Positions 18,701-25,958 of a stretch of DNA of 64,000 bases are shown piece after piece. The DNA lies in the NCBI RefSeq assembly GCF_010509075.1, contig NZ_CP048433.1, positions 372,001 through 436,000 of the forward strand. Direction: 5' to 3'. This DNA comes from Collinsella aerofaciens ATCC 25986 (GTDB lineage: Bacteria > Actinomycetota > Coriobacteriia > Coriobacteriales > Coriobacteriaceae). The notes below the pieces were generated by a model. That model did not search any database. It worked only from the letters and a program-made list of their open reading frames with translations, and was not told the origin of the DNA. Made by a program: the position numbers and the translations under genes. Positions within the stretch are counted from its first letter, which is position 1. Each line of letters opens with the position of its first letter.

Positions 18701-19183
18701 AAGGAGATTGACCTTGCTGCCGCGGCGCGCAATGCTGCCGATGGCGCGCTGCTGCGTGGAACCGTGACGTGGACCTCGTCCGACCCGACGATCGCTACGG
18801 TCGAGAACGGTAAGGTCAAGGCCCTCAAGAACGGAACCGTCGTCATTACCGCGACGATGCCCGTTGACGGCGATGCCGCGGCGATTGCGACGCTTGCCGA
18901 GGATGGCGCTACGGAGACGCCAGCGCCTCAACAGCTCACCGCTTCGGTTACCGTCGAGGTTGTTGAGCCTGCTGTCGTGCAGAAGCCGACGGGCGGCAAG
19001 GATAACGGTGCCAAGCCCGATGCTAAGGATCCTTCGGGCAAGAAGAATGGCAAGAAGGCCGCTAAGGGAAGCCTGGCCGAGACGGGCGACAATACTGCTG
19101 TGACCGTCGCGGCGCTTGGCGGAACCGGCCTGCTGGCTCTTATCGCCGCAGCGATCGAAAAGCTGCGTCATCGCGCGGAGTAA
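12731..19183 (+). CDS. Giant cell-wall-anchored protein with about 22 Ig-like (Big_4-type) repeats
   Basis: A 2150-residue exported surface protein. The N-terminus is a signal peptide (MNRRHVNVAITAGLALTMTV, AFA-type cleavage near residue 34). The bulk is roughly 22 divergent units of 75-95 residues, each with the pattern YSDG-x(4-8)-V-x-WD-...-G-x-V-x-G, as in bacterial Ig-like group 4 domains. Near 1970-2040 is one Big_2-type unit (TVTWTSSDPTIATVENGKV). The C-terminus has a K/G/D-rich linker, the sortase motif LAETG (an LPxTG variant), a hydrophobic helix and the basic tail KLRHRAE. ATG 12731 follows GGGAGGAAAC. No catalytic domain was recognised. A role in adhesion, as a stalk or in glycan binding is inferred. 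Confidence 0.85.
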   Translation: MNRRHVNVAITAGLALTMTVGSVPPQAFAEMMQGDTTQVVAEQSDATGAAATSADTGQATSQDQSEDKIASFASLNELHVAEGSDATLTQTVTATYESGTTKQENVIWKLNGADAPATLAQLPAGSYEFEGTVDGTTQTVKQRVVVEAVTADPAVVDPAAVNAPDVTETSNESGITVESIDANPILEKYVGADYYGQIQSSSVKVKLSDGTETSAYVDWDEKSQTAFDTATEESEVPITGQITGVSVNNNWITLAEPYEVSGVLKVYVPRSTSNGSWVWTAASIAPALPSSISVNYSNGQSYTCPVEWNEISADQYQKEGTFVVEGHLKSYPSMLAQCTVAVRSVKSVQTELTCTTLTGEVPSLPYSASVVFDSGATEQIPVSWDSFDASLYSKVGSFTVKGKLNGFDYREVTCTVTVKDPKDVLDLNSLRFERVVGDISPLSTYVYFPFTQSNNTTYTQGYQVNWDNADVSQFQKAGTYTVTGTLVTYNESSAANGLKVTAQVEVKEVASIDALAPVNTPVGVRPTTGGGLPYSVEVAFTDGTKKQCNIAWDPILDTQVASEGSFKLSGSLSYWTNTSSSSSTQVELGDSNRVTATISVRALQMPSSTSTSTLIGCQPNMPGSIEATMWNGSRGNFPVQWSTISQDALKNLGQITVSGYFTGSNIPATATVNVCDLEDSNIGKIAYVPGAGLLAPRYTSTLYLSDGSSFYPQYSSGQPYSWDEFPQELLDGKPGEYEITGTITGSLAKVNAIAVCSEVKGVNNYSENGVTLGQSYEDWRVIYPGEEVNLDYFYVSGVLQDGTTFDSLGVNWDTYDRCPQKDCTITGTVAGTNIPVKVHVIVTKNWEAQPQTITVLKGSDGTAMLPGYVELISPDAAEHPDYSHKYAETKWNTKGFDWTQGGVVRGTATISFNAGYGMQTVDVPITATVKIASKATSVQGGTIWTVPGTKPMLPEYLEVRYDNDVSSEPQREKVTWDRVAEDAYAKDGSFKVKGKLQGGAEATITVDVCSVISVAVPERINTASGVFPELPWNVSVATSDGKTHNAQVQWDYVRPSVYTGEPGQVTTVSGTLFASGLDGYSDGTNTGLTVQTKIVIQGVEKAIDNGETAVTTKAGTAPAMPSKIAVEMSDGSVSTAAIDWDPIAPEKYERPGTFYVTGHVVGFDAAAVMALLDDDGQKVGVDENGNVTAKVTVADKKAKKVALQPEAVVVNTTVGSMLELPDAVSVYFSDGSARDTRGSLGGIEIEKWTDTDGIDLSKPLAKKGTYKLVGKLKDVDNVNAIVYVNVSEAPRTITKLEAKSFSVASGTSKQELYAQMPKQVVATYSDGSTDLLDIDVWDLSNVTDKLLNETGTVEITGTVKLNGAKVTCNVTVVDQEAQTPDYVEPIDVIEIADNAKVSDLMDKLPSKVTVVMKDGKTKKETPVKWSQVDSLGRAGTEFEVTGLTDNGMTVKAQVKVTAHIVDFDTVDEIEVERDTKAADALAKLPATVTAFYSDDTDSEAKVAWDTKGLSDKDFAKEGEVTVKGTVAGTDQKAECTIKVVKPLREIPDHLAGTVDAVTLDDGAKPEAVVAALPKTVKVAMKDGSEVDSKIDWTAPKDAVTIKNDGTSFVVTGKTSVGGFEVKATVNLVPVVESVADIKLSVARNTAADDIALPTQVTLNMSDGSTKAAAVTWDKTPLTADALGKLGDIALEGAVEGSSVKAKCTVMVVKSDAEIPASVEPVEGVSVPEGASADAVRDALKGVKATVRMKDGKTTAESEITWTEVPAAADTYGNSVVAKGVTVNGNLSVEVVVTSTTTINKVAEVPQITVERDAKADTVTGQLPKKVAVTYSDGHTDEAAVTWNTDGLDKQLAAVGEHTIEGSVEGTTLKAACKLVVETPASEIPVRPATFAPVEVFEASSADDVLKALPKKVSVMMKDGSQEDYDVDWENVPALDWGADDVTVGGKVRGTELTVSCMVRVKPRPAASGLVIVDQNGKATTAETMLKVERGKEIDLAAAARNAADGALLRGTVTWTSSDPTIATVENGKVKALKNGTVVITATMPVDGDAAAIATLAEDGATETPAPQQLTASVTVEVVEPAVVQKPTGGKDNGAKPDAKDPSGKKNGKKAAKGSLAETGDNTAVTVAALGGTGLLALIAAAIEKLRHRAE

Positions 19184-19222
19184 GGCTACGAGCTTAGAGC
19201 GTTAGGGCTCTAGGACATAGGA

Positions 19223-19270
19223 AGGCCTCCCGGTACTCGCGAACCACGAGAGCCGGGAGGCCTTTCTTTT
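19223..19270 (+). terminator. Intrinsic terminator after the surface-protein gene
   Basis: An 11-bp stem, AGGCCTCCCGG (19223-19233) with CCGGGAGGCCT (19253-19263), is followed by TTTCTTTT. Confidence 0.9.
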
Positions 19271-19290
19271 GCTGCTCTGGTCCCCTTGGC

Positions 19291-19357
19291 AGTTGCGGTG
19301 AAATAGGGACTGTTTTATGGGCTAGAAGCCTTAAACAGTCCGTATCTCACCGCAACT
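19291..19357. repeat. 67-bp palindromic element, copy 2
   Basis: It starts AGTTGCGGTGAAATAGGGAC and ends CTCACCGCAACT, the same length as the other copies. It lies between convergent genes. A degenerate GGGACGAGGC motif follows and is interrupted by the IS insertion at 19387. Confidence 0.88.
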
Positions 19358-19386
19358 TAGTTTGGGGGCTTGGGGACGAGGCTAGT

Positions 19387-20748
19387 GGTGACGCATAATT
19401 TCTTTCGCAAATTGACAACCGCATAGCGGAACACGGCCCGCGCCCCGTCATATGATTTCTAGCGACTAAACAACAAATCACCGACGAAGGGGGCACGGGC
19501 CGTGTCTGCGAACATCGTATCAGTCGACGAGGAGTCGCTGCGCAACGACATAAAGAATCTGGTGAGGAAGACCGTCGAGGAGACGCTCAACGCACTGCTC
19601 GACGAGGAGGCGTCCGAGCTCGTCGGGGCCGAGCGCTACGAGAGGACGGCGGGCCGGGAGGCCTACCGCAGCGGCCACTACACGAGGAGGCTCGTCACGG
19701 GCGCCGGGGAAGTCGAGCTCAGCGTGCCGAAGCTCCGCGGGGCGACCTTCCAGACGGCCGTCATCGAGCGCTACCGCAGGCGCGAGACCTCGGTCGAGGA
19801 GGCCATCGTCGAGATGTACCTGGCGGGCGTCTCCACCAGGAGGATCGAGGACGTCTCCGAGCTCCTGTGGGGAGCGCCGGTGTCCTCCGGCACCGTCTCC
19901 AACCTCAACGAGAGGGCCTTCGCGTCCATCGAGACATGGCGGCAGAGGCCGCTCGAGGGCGGCTACCCCTACGTCTTCGTCGACGGTATCTACCTCAAGC
20001 GCAGCTGGGGAGGGTCCTACGAGAACGTGGCCGTGCTGGTCGCCATCGGCGTCAACTCCGCCGGCGACCGGGAGGTCATCGGCTGCTCCGAGGGGTACAC
20101 CGAGTCCGCGGAGTCCTGGCGCGAATTCTTCTCCTGGCTCAAGGGACGCGGGCTCTCCGGCGTACGGCTCGTCACCGGCGACAAGTGCGCGGGGATGCTC
20201 GGTGCGCTCGAGGAGGTGTTCCCCGGGGCCCGCTACCAGCGCTGCACGGTGCATTTCTACCGCAACGTGCTGGGAAGGGTTCCCGTGACCAGGCGGAAGG
20301 CCGCGGCGCGCATGCTGAAGGCGATCCACGCGCAGGAATCGCGCGAGGCATGCGCCAGAAAAGCCGAGGAGGTGGCGGAGGAGCTGGAATCGATGAGGCT
20401 CGGGGCGGCCGCGAGGACGGTGCGCGACGGGTTCGCCGAGACGCTTGCCTACACGGAATTCCCACCGGAGCACTGGCGCCGGATCAGGACGAACAACGGG
20501 ATCGAGCGCATCAACCGCGAGATCAGGAGGAGGACGAGGGTCGTCGGGACCTTCCCAGACGGCAATTCGGCTCTGATGTTGGTGACGGCGAGGCTGAAGT
20601 ACATAGTGGAGCACGAGTGGGGCAAGAGGAGGTACTTGGACATGTCGAAGCTGGAGGAGATGGACGAGCTGAGGGGAAAGGCGGAGGGCTAGAAGAGGAC
20701 GGGGCCGGAGACGGCTAAATCAATTTGCGAAAGAATCTTGACGGTACC
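19387..20748 (+). mobile_element. IS256-family insertion sequence, copy 1 (intact, 8-bp target duplication)
   Basis: The element is 1362 bp. Imperfect 29-bp terminal inverted repeats both begin GGT and share TTCTTTCGCAAATTGA internally. It is flanked on both sides by the 8-bp direct repeat AGGCTAGT (19379-19386 and 20749-20756), the size expected for IS256-family targets. The right-hand duplication contains the stop codon of the M24 peptidase gene, so the insertion abuts that gene without breaking it. A second copy with an identical transposase lies at 43246-44607 in the opposite orientation. Confidence 0.95.
19502..20692 (+). CDS. IS256-family (Mutator-type) transposase
   Basis: A 396-residue DDE transposase. 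The acidic triad is visible as D in YVFVDGIYL, D in LVTGDKCAGM and E in NNGIERINREIRRRTR, the last being typical of IS256/Mutator enzymes. Its reading frame is intact, with a GTG start seven bases after GGGGG. The protein is identical to that of the second copy, which suggests recent transposition. Confidence 0.95.
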   Translation: MSANIVSVDEESLRNDIKNLVRKTVEETLNALLDEEASELVGAERYERTAGREAYRSGHYTRRLVTGAGEVELSVPKLRGATFQTAVIERYRRRETSVEEAIVEMYLAGVSTRRIEDVSELLWGAPVSSGTVSNLNERAFASIETWRQRPLEGGYPYVFVDGIYLKRSWGGSYENVAVLVAIGVNSAGDREVIGCSEGYTESAESWREFFSWLKGRGLSGVRLVTGDKCAGMLGALEEVFPGARYQRCTVHFYRNVLGRVPVTRRKAAARMLKAIHAQESREACARKAEEVAEELESMRLGAAARTVRDGFAETLAYTEFPPEHWRRIRTNNGIERINREIRRRTRVVGTFPDGNSALMLVTARLKYIVEHEWGKRRYLDMSKLEEMDELRGKAEG

Positions 20749-20751
20749 AGG

Positions 20752-21840
20752 CTAGTCTAGGCGGAGCGGATCGTGGGGGTAGGCGTTGAGAATCTCGACG
20801 CCGTTCTCGTTCACCAGGGCTAGGTCCTCGATGCGGACGCCGGTGTGGCCGGGGAGGTAGATGCCCGGTTCGATGGAGAAGGTCATGCCTGGCTCTACGA
20901 CCTGCTCGTTGACGAGCGAGACATCCCCCGGCTCGTGGTCTTGCAGGCCGATCGAGTGCCCCAGGCGGTGCGTAAAGTACTGCCCATAGCCTGCATCCTC
21001 AATCACGTTGCGCGCGGCACGGTCCAGGTCGCACATGCGCACGCCCGGGGCGATGAGTGCTTCGGCGGCCTCGTTGGCGCGGCGCACGATGTCGTAGATG
21101 CGCGCGGTCTCCTCGTCCGGCTCGCCCCAAAAGAACGTGCGTGTCATGTCCGAGCAGTAGTTGCGATGGCGCCCGCCAATGTCGAACAGCACCACGTCGC
21201 CGCGCTTGAGTACCGTATCGTCGGGCTCGTGGTGCGGGTCGCCGGCGTTTGCGCCAAAGCTTACGATGGGCGGAAAGCTAAATCCCTCGCAGTCATGCTT
21301 GCGATACAGGCCGAGCATCTGGTCGGCAATCTCGCGCTCCGTCACGCCTTCGTGGACGAGCTTGATGGCGTCGGCCATCACGGCGTCGTTAGCGGCCGAG
21401 GACGCGCGCATGAGCTCCTGCTCGGCGGCATCCTTGTGGGTGCGCGCGGCGGTGACGGCAAAATCGCCTAGGAAAAACTCGCTGGCGGCATGACGTTCCA
21501 TGAGCGGCATCAAAAAGCCTGAGCGCATGACGGTGTCGATGCCGAGCGGCTTGGTCGGATCGACCTCGCGAGCGATGGCGTCGGCCACGATATCGGTATC
21601 GGTGTGGTAGGCAACGCGGGCATTGTCGTACTCGGGCAGCTGATGCAGCGCGTTAACCAAGATCACCGGCTCGGCACCACGCGCGAGCAACACGCCGCAA
21701 AAACGCTCGAACATATCGGCATAAAAGCCGGTCAGGTAGTAGATCGACCACGGGTCGTTTACGAGCAGCTGTGCGCCGGGGTGCTGAGCCTCGAGCGCAT
21801 CGAGCACGCGCGCCACACGCTTGTCATCGACATGTGCCAT
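20752..21840 (-). CDS. M24-family metallopeptidase (Xaa-Pro aminopeptidase/dipeptidase type)
   Basis: A 362-residue cytoplasmic peptidase of the pita-bread fold, expected to cleave peptides with proline in second position. The N-terminal creatinase-like domain covers residues 1-130 and the catalytic domain follows. All five metal ligands are visible: D in LFDIGGRH, D in CSDMTRTF, H in RLGHSIGL, E in SIEPGIY and E in RIEDLAL. ATG 21840 is preceded by AAAGGATG. The stop codon lies within the target duplication of the adjacent IS. It shares no operon with its neighbours. Confidence 0.88.
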   Translation of the reverse strand: MAHVDDKRVARVLDALEAQHPGAQLLVNDPWSIYYLTGFYADMFERFCGVLLARGAEPVILVNALHQLPEYDNARVAYHTDTDIVADAIAREVDPTKPLGIDTVMRSGFLMPLMERHAASEFFLGDFAVTAARTHKDAAEQELMRASSAANDAVMADAIKLVHEGVTEREIADQMLGLYRKHDCEGFSFPPIVSFGANAGDPHHEPDDTVLKRGDVVLFDIGGRHRNYCSDMTRTFFWGEPDEETARIYDIVRRANEAAEALIAPGVRMCDLDRAARNVIEDAGYGQYFTHRLGHSIGLQDHEPGDVSLVNEQVVEPGMTFSIEPGIYLPGHTGVRIEDLALVNENGVEILNAYPHDPLRLD

Positions 21841-21895
21841 GAAACATCCTTTCGCTAGGGTGCCACCATGGTATCCCCAATGCCAGGGTAGTCAA

Positions 21896-21918
21896 TTTGC
21901 GACGGGGCTATTTTAGCT
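21896..21918 (+). repeat. GGGACGGGGC-type motif, second copy
   Basis: A variant, TTTGCGACGGGGCTATTTT followed by AGCT, in the 468-base gap between the M24 peptidase and DUF1667 genes. It matches the motif at 12326-12348 with few changes. Confidence 0.6.
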
Positions 21919-21981
21919 GTGTCCAACATGCAGAATGATCGGGCAAAAGTAGTCATAAGAGGGCCGTTCCAAATGGGCTGG

Positions 21982-22142
21982 TTTCAAAAGTATGGCGGAT
22001 TACGGGGCTGGACCTGTATTACTTGACCATGGGAAAAAATCGCGAAATTAAAACCGCAGGTAGAAGGCTTATCAAAACTTGAAAATGGCCGGTATGGATG
22101 GAGGTCTCCGAGCCAGCCCCGTAATCCGGCATAGTTTTGAAA
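21982..22142. repeat. Long hairpin element with conserved core, copy 2
   Basis: Inverted arms of 30 bases (21982-22011 and 22113-22142) match at 28 positions and share no sequence with the arms of copy 1. The 32-base core at 22039-22070 matches the core at 12431-12462 with a single change, and the preceding TGACCAT/CGACCAT is also shared. It lies in the gap between divergent functional units and codes for nothing recognisable. Confidence 0.82.
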
Positions 22143-22184
22143 TGGCACTAAAGTAGGCACAAGCTAAATAACGATTCCAAAAAA

Positions 22185-22251
22185 AGTTGCGGTGGAATAG
22201 TTCCTGGATACCGGGGTTTTGGCGGAAATCAGGAACTATTTCACCGCAACT
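22185..22251. repeat. 67-bp palindromic element, copy 3
   Basis: It starts AGTTGCGGTGGAATAGTTCC and ends GGAACTATTTCACCGCAACT. The middle differs from the other copies while pairing is kept. An opposite-strand GGGACGGGGC motif follows at 22278-22300, flanked by GTAGCTAA / TTAGCTAC, which probably forms the terminator of the minus-strand operon. Confidence 0.88.
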
Positions 22252-22308
22252 GAGGAGGGCAGGGTGGATGGCGGGGTAGCTAAAAGAGCCCCGTCCCTAA
22301 TTAGCTAC

Positions 22309-22707
22309 TTAGACTCGGTCGATGTCCATGCTGGCGATGAGGTCGATGTCGGTGTCTAGGAGGTTCTCTAGCACGACGTCGCCCATGCGGATGGGGGCGT
22401 TGACGACTAGGCCTCGGATGAGGTTTATGGCCTGGGCGTGGAGTGCCAGCGGGATGGCTTCGGCCGTGCGCACGGGCAGCAGCGCCTCGTCGCCGCCGGA
22501 TACGGCCACAGTTGTGGTGAGCACGCGCATGGGGCAGGTGAGTTCCTGGTGTGCGAACTTATCACTGCGCGGGCAGCTGTTGCCGGTCACGGAGCGGACC
22601 TCTACCACGGAGCCATTGGCATCACGCTTGACCTCCACGGTTAGGAGGCACTCGGATGGGCAGGTGGTGCAGTTGAACTGCAGCGTATCGATTGCGTTAT
22701 TGCTCAT
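22309..22707 (-). CDS. DUF1667 domain protein (partner of a GlpA-like oxidoreductase)
   Basis: A 132-residue protein of the DUF1667 family. The cysteines C13-x2-C16-x3-C20, then one in GNSCPRS and one in LTCPM, suggest an Fe-S or zinc site. In Firmicutes and Actinobacteria this family regularly follows two FAD-dependent oxidoreductases, as here. It is the last gene of a three-gene operon and begins three bases after the preceding stop. Its biochemical function is unproven; an electron-transfer or assembly role in the complex is inferred. Confidence 0.82.
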   Translation of the reverse strand: MSNNAIDTLQFNCTTCPSECLLTVEVKRDANGSVVEVRSVTGNSCPRSDKFAHQELTCPMRVLTTTVAVSGGDEALLPVRTAEAIPLALHAQAINLIRGLVVNAPIRMGDVVLENLLDTDIDLIASMDIDRV

Positions 22708-22710
22708 GAG

Positions 22711-24093
22711 CTATGCCTCCTCGATGGGATCGACGGACAGGACAATCTCGCTGGCACCCAGGTCGAGTGCGCGTTGAATCACCTTTGCCGTCAGCGGGAA
22801 GCTTTCCATTACGCTTGGCTTAAACGGACGGACTTTGCCGGCAAATAATTCTTCGCCGTTAACCAGGAGGCGCACTCGGGCGGCATCGACTGGCCGGCGC
22901 ACGCGGAAGTTGACCTTGGTGAGCGCCGCGGCCGTGATGCGTCCCGGCAGTGCGTAGCCGGCAATGCCGGCGGGGGAGACCGCGAGCTCGCAGCTCGCGC
23001 TCACGGCGTCCGTCCCAGCGCCCGTGCCGCTACTCAACGCCCATGCCGCCGCAGCCGCGCCGGCGCGCTCGGACTCGGTCGTCACATTGTCTGCCAGGTC
23101 GTGCACGTGCAGCACGTTGCCGCAGGCAAAGATGCCCGGCACGCCCGTCTGCAGGCTCTGGTCCACCACGGCACCGCGCGTGCGGGGATCCAACTCAACG
23201 CCGGCGCCCACCGAAAGCTCGTTCTCGGGAATCAACCCCACCGAAAGCAGCAGCGTGTCACACGGGACGACGCGCTCGGTCCCCGGAATGGGCGCCTGGT
23301 GCTCGTCGACTTGGCTTACCTCGACGGCCTCCACGCGGTCGTGCCCGATCACGCGCGTGACGGTGGTCGACAGATGCAGCGGAATGCCAAAATCGTCCAG
23401 GCAGTTCTTCACGTTGCGACGCAGGCCGTTGGCGTACGGCATGAGCTCGTACACGCCTTCGACCGAAATCCCCTCGAGCGTGCAGCGGCGTGCCATGATC
23501 AGCCCGATGTCACCCGAGCCCAAAATGACGGCGCGCGAGCCGGGTTTGAGGTTTTCGATATTGATGTATCGCTGCGCCAAGCCTGCCGTAAACACGCCGG
23601 CGGGCCGGCTGCCGGGAATCTTGATCTCGCTGCGGGTGCGCTCACGGCAACCCATGGCAAGGACGACCGCGCGCCCGGTGAGTTGCAACATGCCGGTGGC
23701 GCTCATGAGCATGACGGTGTGGATCGCGGCGTTGCCTGCGTCCGCTGCGCCTGAACCCCCGTCAACCCCAATCACCATGCTGTCCAAGAACAGCGCAATG
23801 TCGGCTTCGCGCACCTGGTCGATAAACCGCTGCGCGTATTCGGGGCCGGTGAGTTCCTGCTTAAAGTGCGACAGACCAAAGCCCGGGTGAATGCACTGGC
23901 GGAGGATTCCGCCCATGTGCCGCTCGCGCTCCACAATGGCCACCCGCGCGCCGGCCTTGTGAGCGGCAAGCGCGGCTGCCATACCGGCAGGTCCGCCGCC
24001 GATAACGACCACGTCGAAGGCCTGCGTCGGCACGGCGCCCGCGGCAGCAATCTCGGCGTCGCGTTCAGCGTCCATCTCGATATCCGTCGCCAT
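22711..24093 (-). CDS. FAD/NAD(P)-dependent oxidoreductase (GlpB-position subunit)
   Basis: A 460-residue pyridine-nucleotide-disulfide-type flavoprotein. The FAD dinucleotide fold VVIGGGPAGMAAALAAHKAG lies near residue 29, and a second glycine fold, AVILGSGDIGLIMARRC, binds NAD(P). VPGIFACGNVLHVHD near 330 is the FAD-closing motif. The gene lies one base after its partner and upstream of DUF1667, so the three products probably form a complex. In this arrangement it may pass electrons from the substrate-oxidising subunit to NAD(P) or another acceptor. Confidence 0.85.
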   Translation of the reverse strand: MATDIEMDAERDAEIAAAGAVPTQAFDVVVIGGGPAGMAAALAAHKAGARVAIVERERHMGGILRQCIHPGFGLSHFKQELTGPEYAQRFIDQVREADIALFLDSMVIGVDGGSGAADAGNAAIHTVMLMSATGMLQLTGRAVVLAMGCRERTRSEIKIPGSRPAGVFTAGLAQRYINIENLKPGSRAVILGSGDIGLIMARRCTLEGISVEGVYELMPYANGLRRNVKNCLDDFGIPLHLSTTVTRVIGHDRVEAVEVSQVDEHQAPIPGTERVVPCDTLLLSVGLIPENELSVGAGVELDPRTRGAVVDQSLQTGVPGIFACGNVLHVHDLADNVTTESERAGAAAAAWALSSGTGAGTDAVSASCELAVSPAGIAGYALPGRITAAALTKVNFRVRRPVDAARVRLLVNGEELFAGKVRPFKPSVMESFPLTAKVIQRALDLGASEIVLSVDPIEEA

Positions 24094-24094
24094 C

Positions 24095-25552
24095 CTAGCG
24101 CACCCCCTTCAAAGGTCCCTCGACCAGCCAAGAACCGGCATCCTCCAGCAATACCTCGCTGGGCTCGCAGTCCAGCTCGCGCGCCATAATCGCCACCACG
24201 CGGCTCTGGCAAAAACCGCTCTGGCATCGACCCATACCCGCACGGCAGCGGCGTTTGACGCCCTCGACCGAAACTGCGCCTGGGTGGCGTCGAATGGCGG
24301 CGACAATCTCGGCCTCGGGCACCGTCTCGCAGCGGCAGACGATTTGTCCCCACGCGGGGTCGGACTCGATTAGTTCTTCCTTGCGCGCAAGCGGCGCACG
24401 GTCAAAGTCGTCCGGTGCGCGGCGAATCGGATTCCAGTCGGCCCGTTCGCGCAGCTCCACACCAGCCTCGCGCATCACCTGCTCCATGTGCTCGGCAATG
24501 GCCGGTGCACTCGCCACGCCCGGCGACTGAATGCCTACCGCTTGGAACAGCCCCGGCACTACGGTCGACTGCCCAATAAAGAACTCGTTCGTCCCCTTAA
24601 TGACCGGACGCCCGCCGGCAAATGCGCGCACCACGCGGCGCGTGTCCAGATCGGGCACCAGCTTGCGCGCGCCGGTTAGCAGTGCGTTCACATCGCCCGC
24701 GTAGGTCTGCGTGTCGCCCGGCTCGCGAATGGCGGCCGTCGCGGTGATCACTGTGTTTCCGTGCACGGTGCCCGTGACGATGACGCCCTTCGACACCGGC
24801 GTCGGCACGGGGTAGAGCGGCATGAGTGTGCGCGGCTCCTTGTCCAGCACCACGATGTTGCCCTGGCGCCAGACCATCTGGAACTCCTCGGCGCCCGCCA
24901 TATGCGAGATGTCTGCGGCGCCGTTGCCCGCGGCGTTAATGAGGTAGCGGCAGCGCACATCGCCGGCGGGCGTCGTCAGCGTAAAGCGCACGGCCTCAGC
25001 GCCTTGGTTGGCAACCTCAATCGCCTCCACCGGCGCGGATCGCATAAACGTCACCCCGTTGGCGACGGCGTTCTCCAGCGCGGCGATGGCGACCTCGAAC
25101 GGATCGACAAACCCAGTCGAGGGGCACCACAACGCGCACGTTGCATCGGCACTGGCGCGCGGCTCTAATTCGTGGATGCGATCGGGTCCAACGATCGACA
25201 GCTCGGGCACACCGTTGACATGGCCGTTGCACCGCAACTGCTCCAGGTGCGCACGGTCCTCGCTGTTAAAGCCCAGCACCATCGATCCGGTTCGGCGGAA
25301 CAAGAAGCCCAGCTCCTGCGCCCATGTACCGTACAACTCGCAGCCACGGGCATTGACCTGCGCCTTTACCGTGCCCGGCGCCGGATCATAGCCGGCGTGC
25401 ACCAAGCCGCCGTTGGCCTTCGACGCGCCCAGCGAAATATCGTTGGCCGCCTCGACCACGCAAATGGAAAGGTCGTATCGCGCGAGCTGCCGCGCGATAG
25501 CGCATCCGGTGATGCCCGCGCCCACAATCGCGATATCAAACGTTTCTGTCAC
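24095..25552 (-). CDS. GlpA-like FAD-dependent dehydrogenase with BFD-type [2Fe-2S] domain
   Basis: A 485-residue flavoprotein of the glycerol-3-phosphate dehydrogenase/DAO family. It has an N-terminal FAD fold IAIVGAGITGCAIARQLARY and a C-terminal BFD-like domain with cysteines in IVCRCETVPE and RCRAGMGRCQSGFC, which bind a [2Fe-2S] cluster. GTG 25552 follows GGGAGG. This is the first gene of the operon. Glycerol-3-phosphate is the likely substrate by family, but 2-hydroxyacids such as 2-hydroxyglutarate are possible. The palindrome TTGACAGGCTGTCAA lies 18 bases upstream of the start. Confidence 0.85.
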   Translation of the reverse strand: MTETFDIAIVGAGITGCAIARQLARYDLSICVVEAANDISLGASKANGGLVHAGYDPAPGTVKAQVNARGCELYGTWAQELGFLFRRTGSMVLGFNSEDRAHLEQLRCNGHVNGVPELSIVGPDRIHELEPRASADATCALWCPSTGFVDPFEVAIAALENAVANGVTFMRSAPVEAIEVANQGAEAVRFTLTTPAGDVRCRYLINAAGNGAADISHMAGAEEFQMVWRQGNIVVLDKEPRTLMPLYPVPTPVSKGVIVTGTVHGNTVITATAAIREPGDTQTYAGDVNALLTGARKLVPDLDTRRVVRAFAGGRPVIKGTNEFFIGQSTVVPGLFQAVGIQSPGVASAPAIAEHMEQVMREAGVELRERADWNPIRRAPDDFDRAPLARKEELIESDPAWGQIVCRCETVPEAEIVAAIRRHPGAVSVEGVKRRCRAGMGRCQSGFCQSRVVAIMARELDCEPSEVLLEDAGSWLVEGPLKGVR

Positions 25553-25569
25553 AATGCCTCCCAGACGAG

Positions 25570-25584
25570 TTGACAGGCTGTCAA
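25570..25584. promoter_or_regulatory. Perfect palindrome, candidate operator of the GlpA-like operon
   Basis: TTGACAGGCTGTCAA is a perfect 7-1-7 palindrome between the promoter region and the ribosome binding site of the 25552 start. The matching regulator is not identifiable in this window. Confidence 0.5.
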
Positions 25585-25717
25585 TAAGACTATCCTACGG
25601 TCTGCGCACCCCCAGCGCGGCGGCAATGCGGCGAACAGCCCCGCAACACCCGCCAACGGCAGGCGAGGGGAGACCCGGCAACGTCGACAAGCTCGTCTGC
25701 AGACAACTACGGCAACC

Positions 25718-25866
25718 GTTCGTCTCGATCTGTAACATTTAGACGAGGATTTGGGTCCCAGTTGTTACTGATTGAGACATTTGCCATGCGGGTCCTCCGT
25801 TTGTCTCGATCTGTAACATCTAGACCCGGATTCCGCTCCCACCTGTTACAGATTGAGATGTTTGTG
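25718..25866. repeat. Two tandem palindromic repeats, period 81 bp
   Basis: Two copies begin with GTCTCGATCTGTAACA (25722 and 25803) and end with GTTAC-GATTGAGA. Each copy is itself an imperfect inverted repeat, because TCTC-GATCTGTAACA is complementary to TGTTACAGATTGAGA. They fill the 25553-25958 gap before a small membrane-protein gene. Confidence 0.78.
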
Positions 25867-25958
25867 TCTGCGCCAGCCCCGCCCCTAGCCGTGGTCCCAT
25901 ATAAACAAACCCCGTGGTAAACTTTACCGGACTGTTAATATTCCGAAAGGTACCCCTA

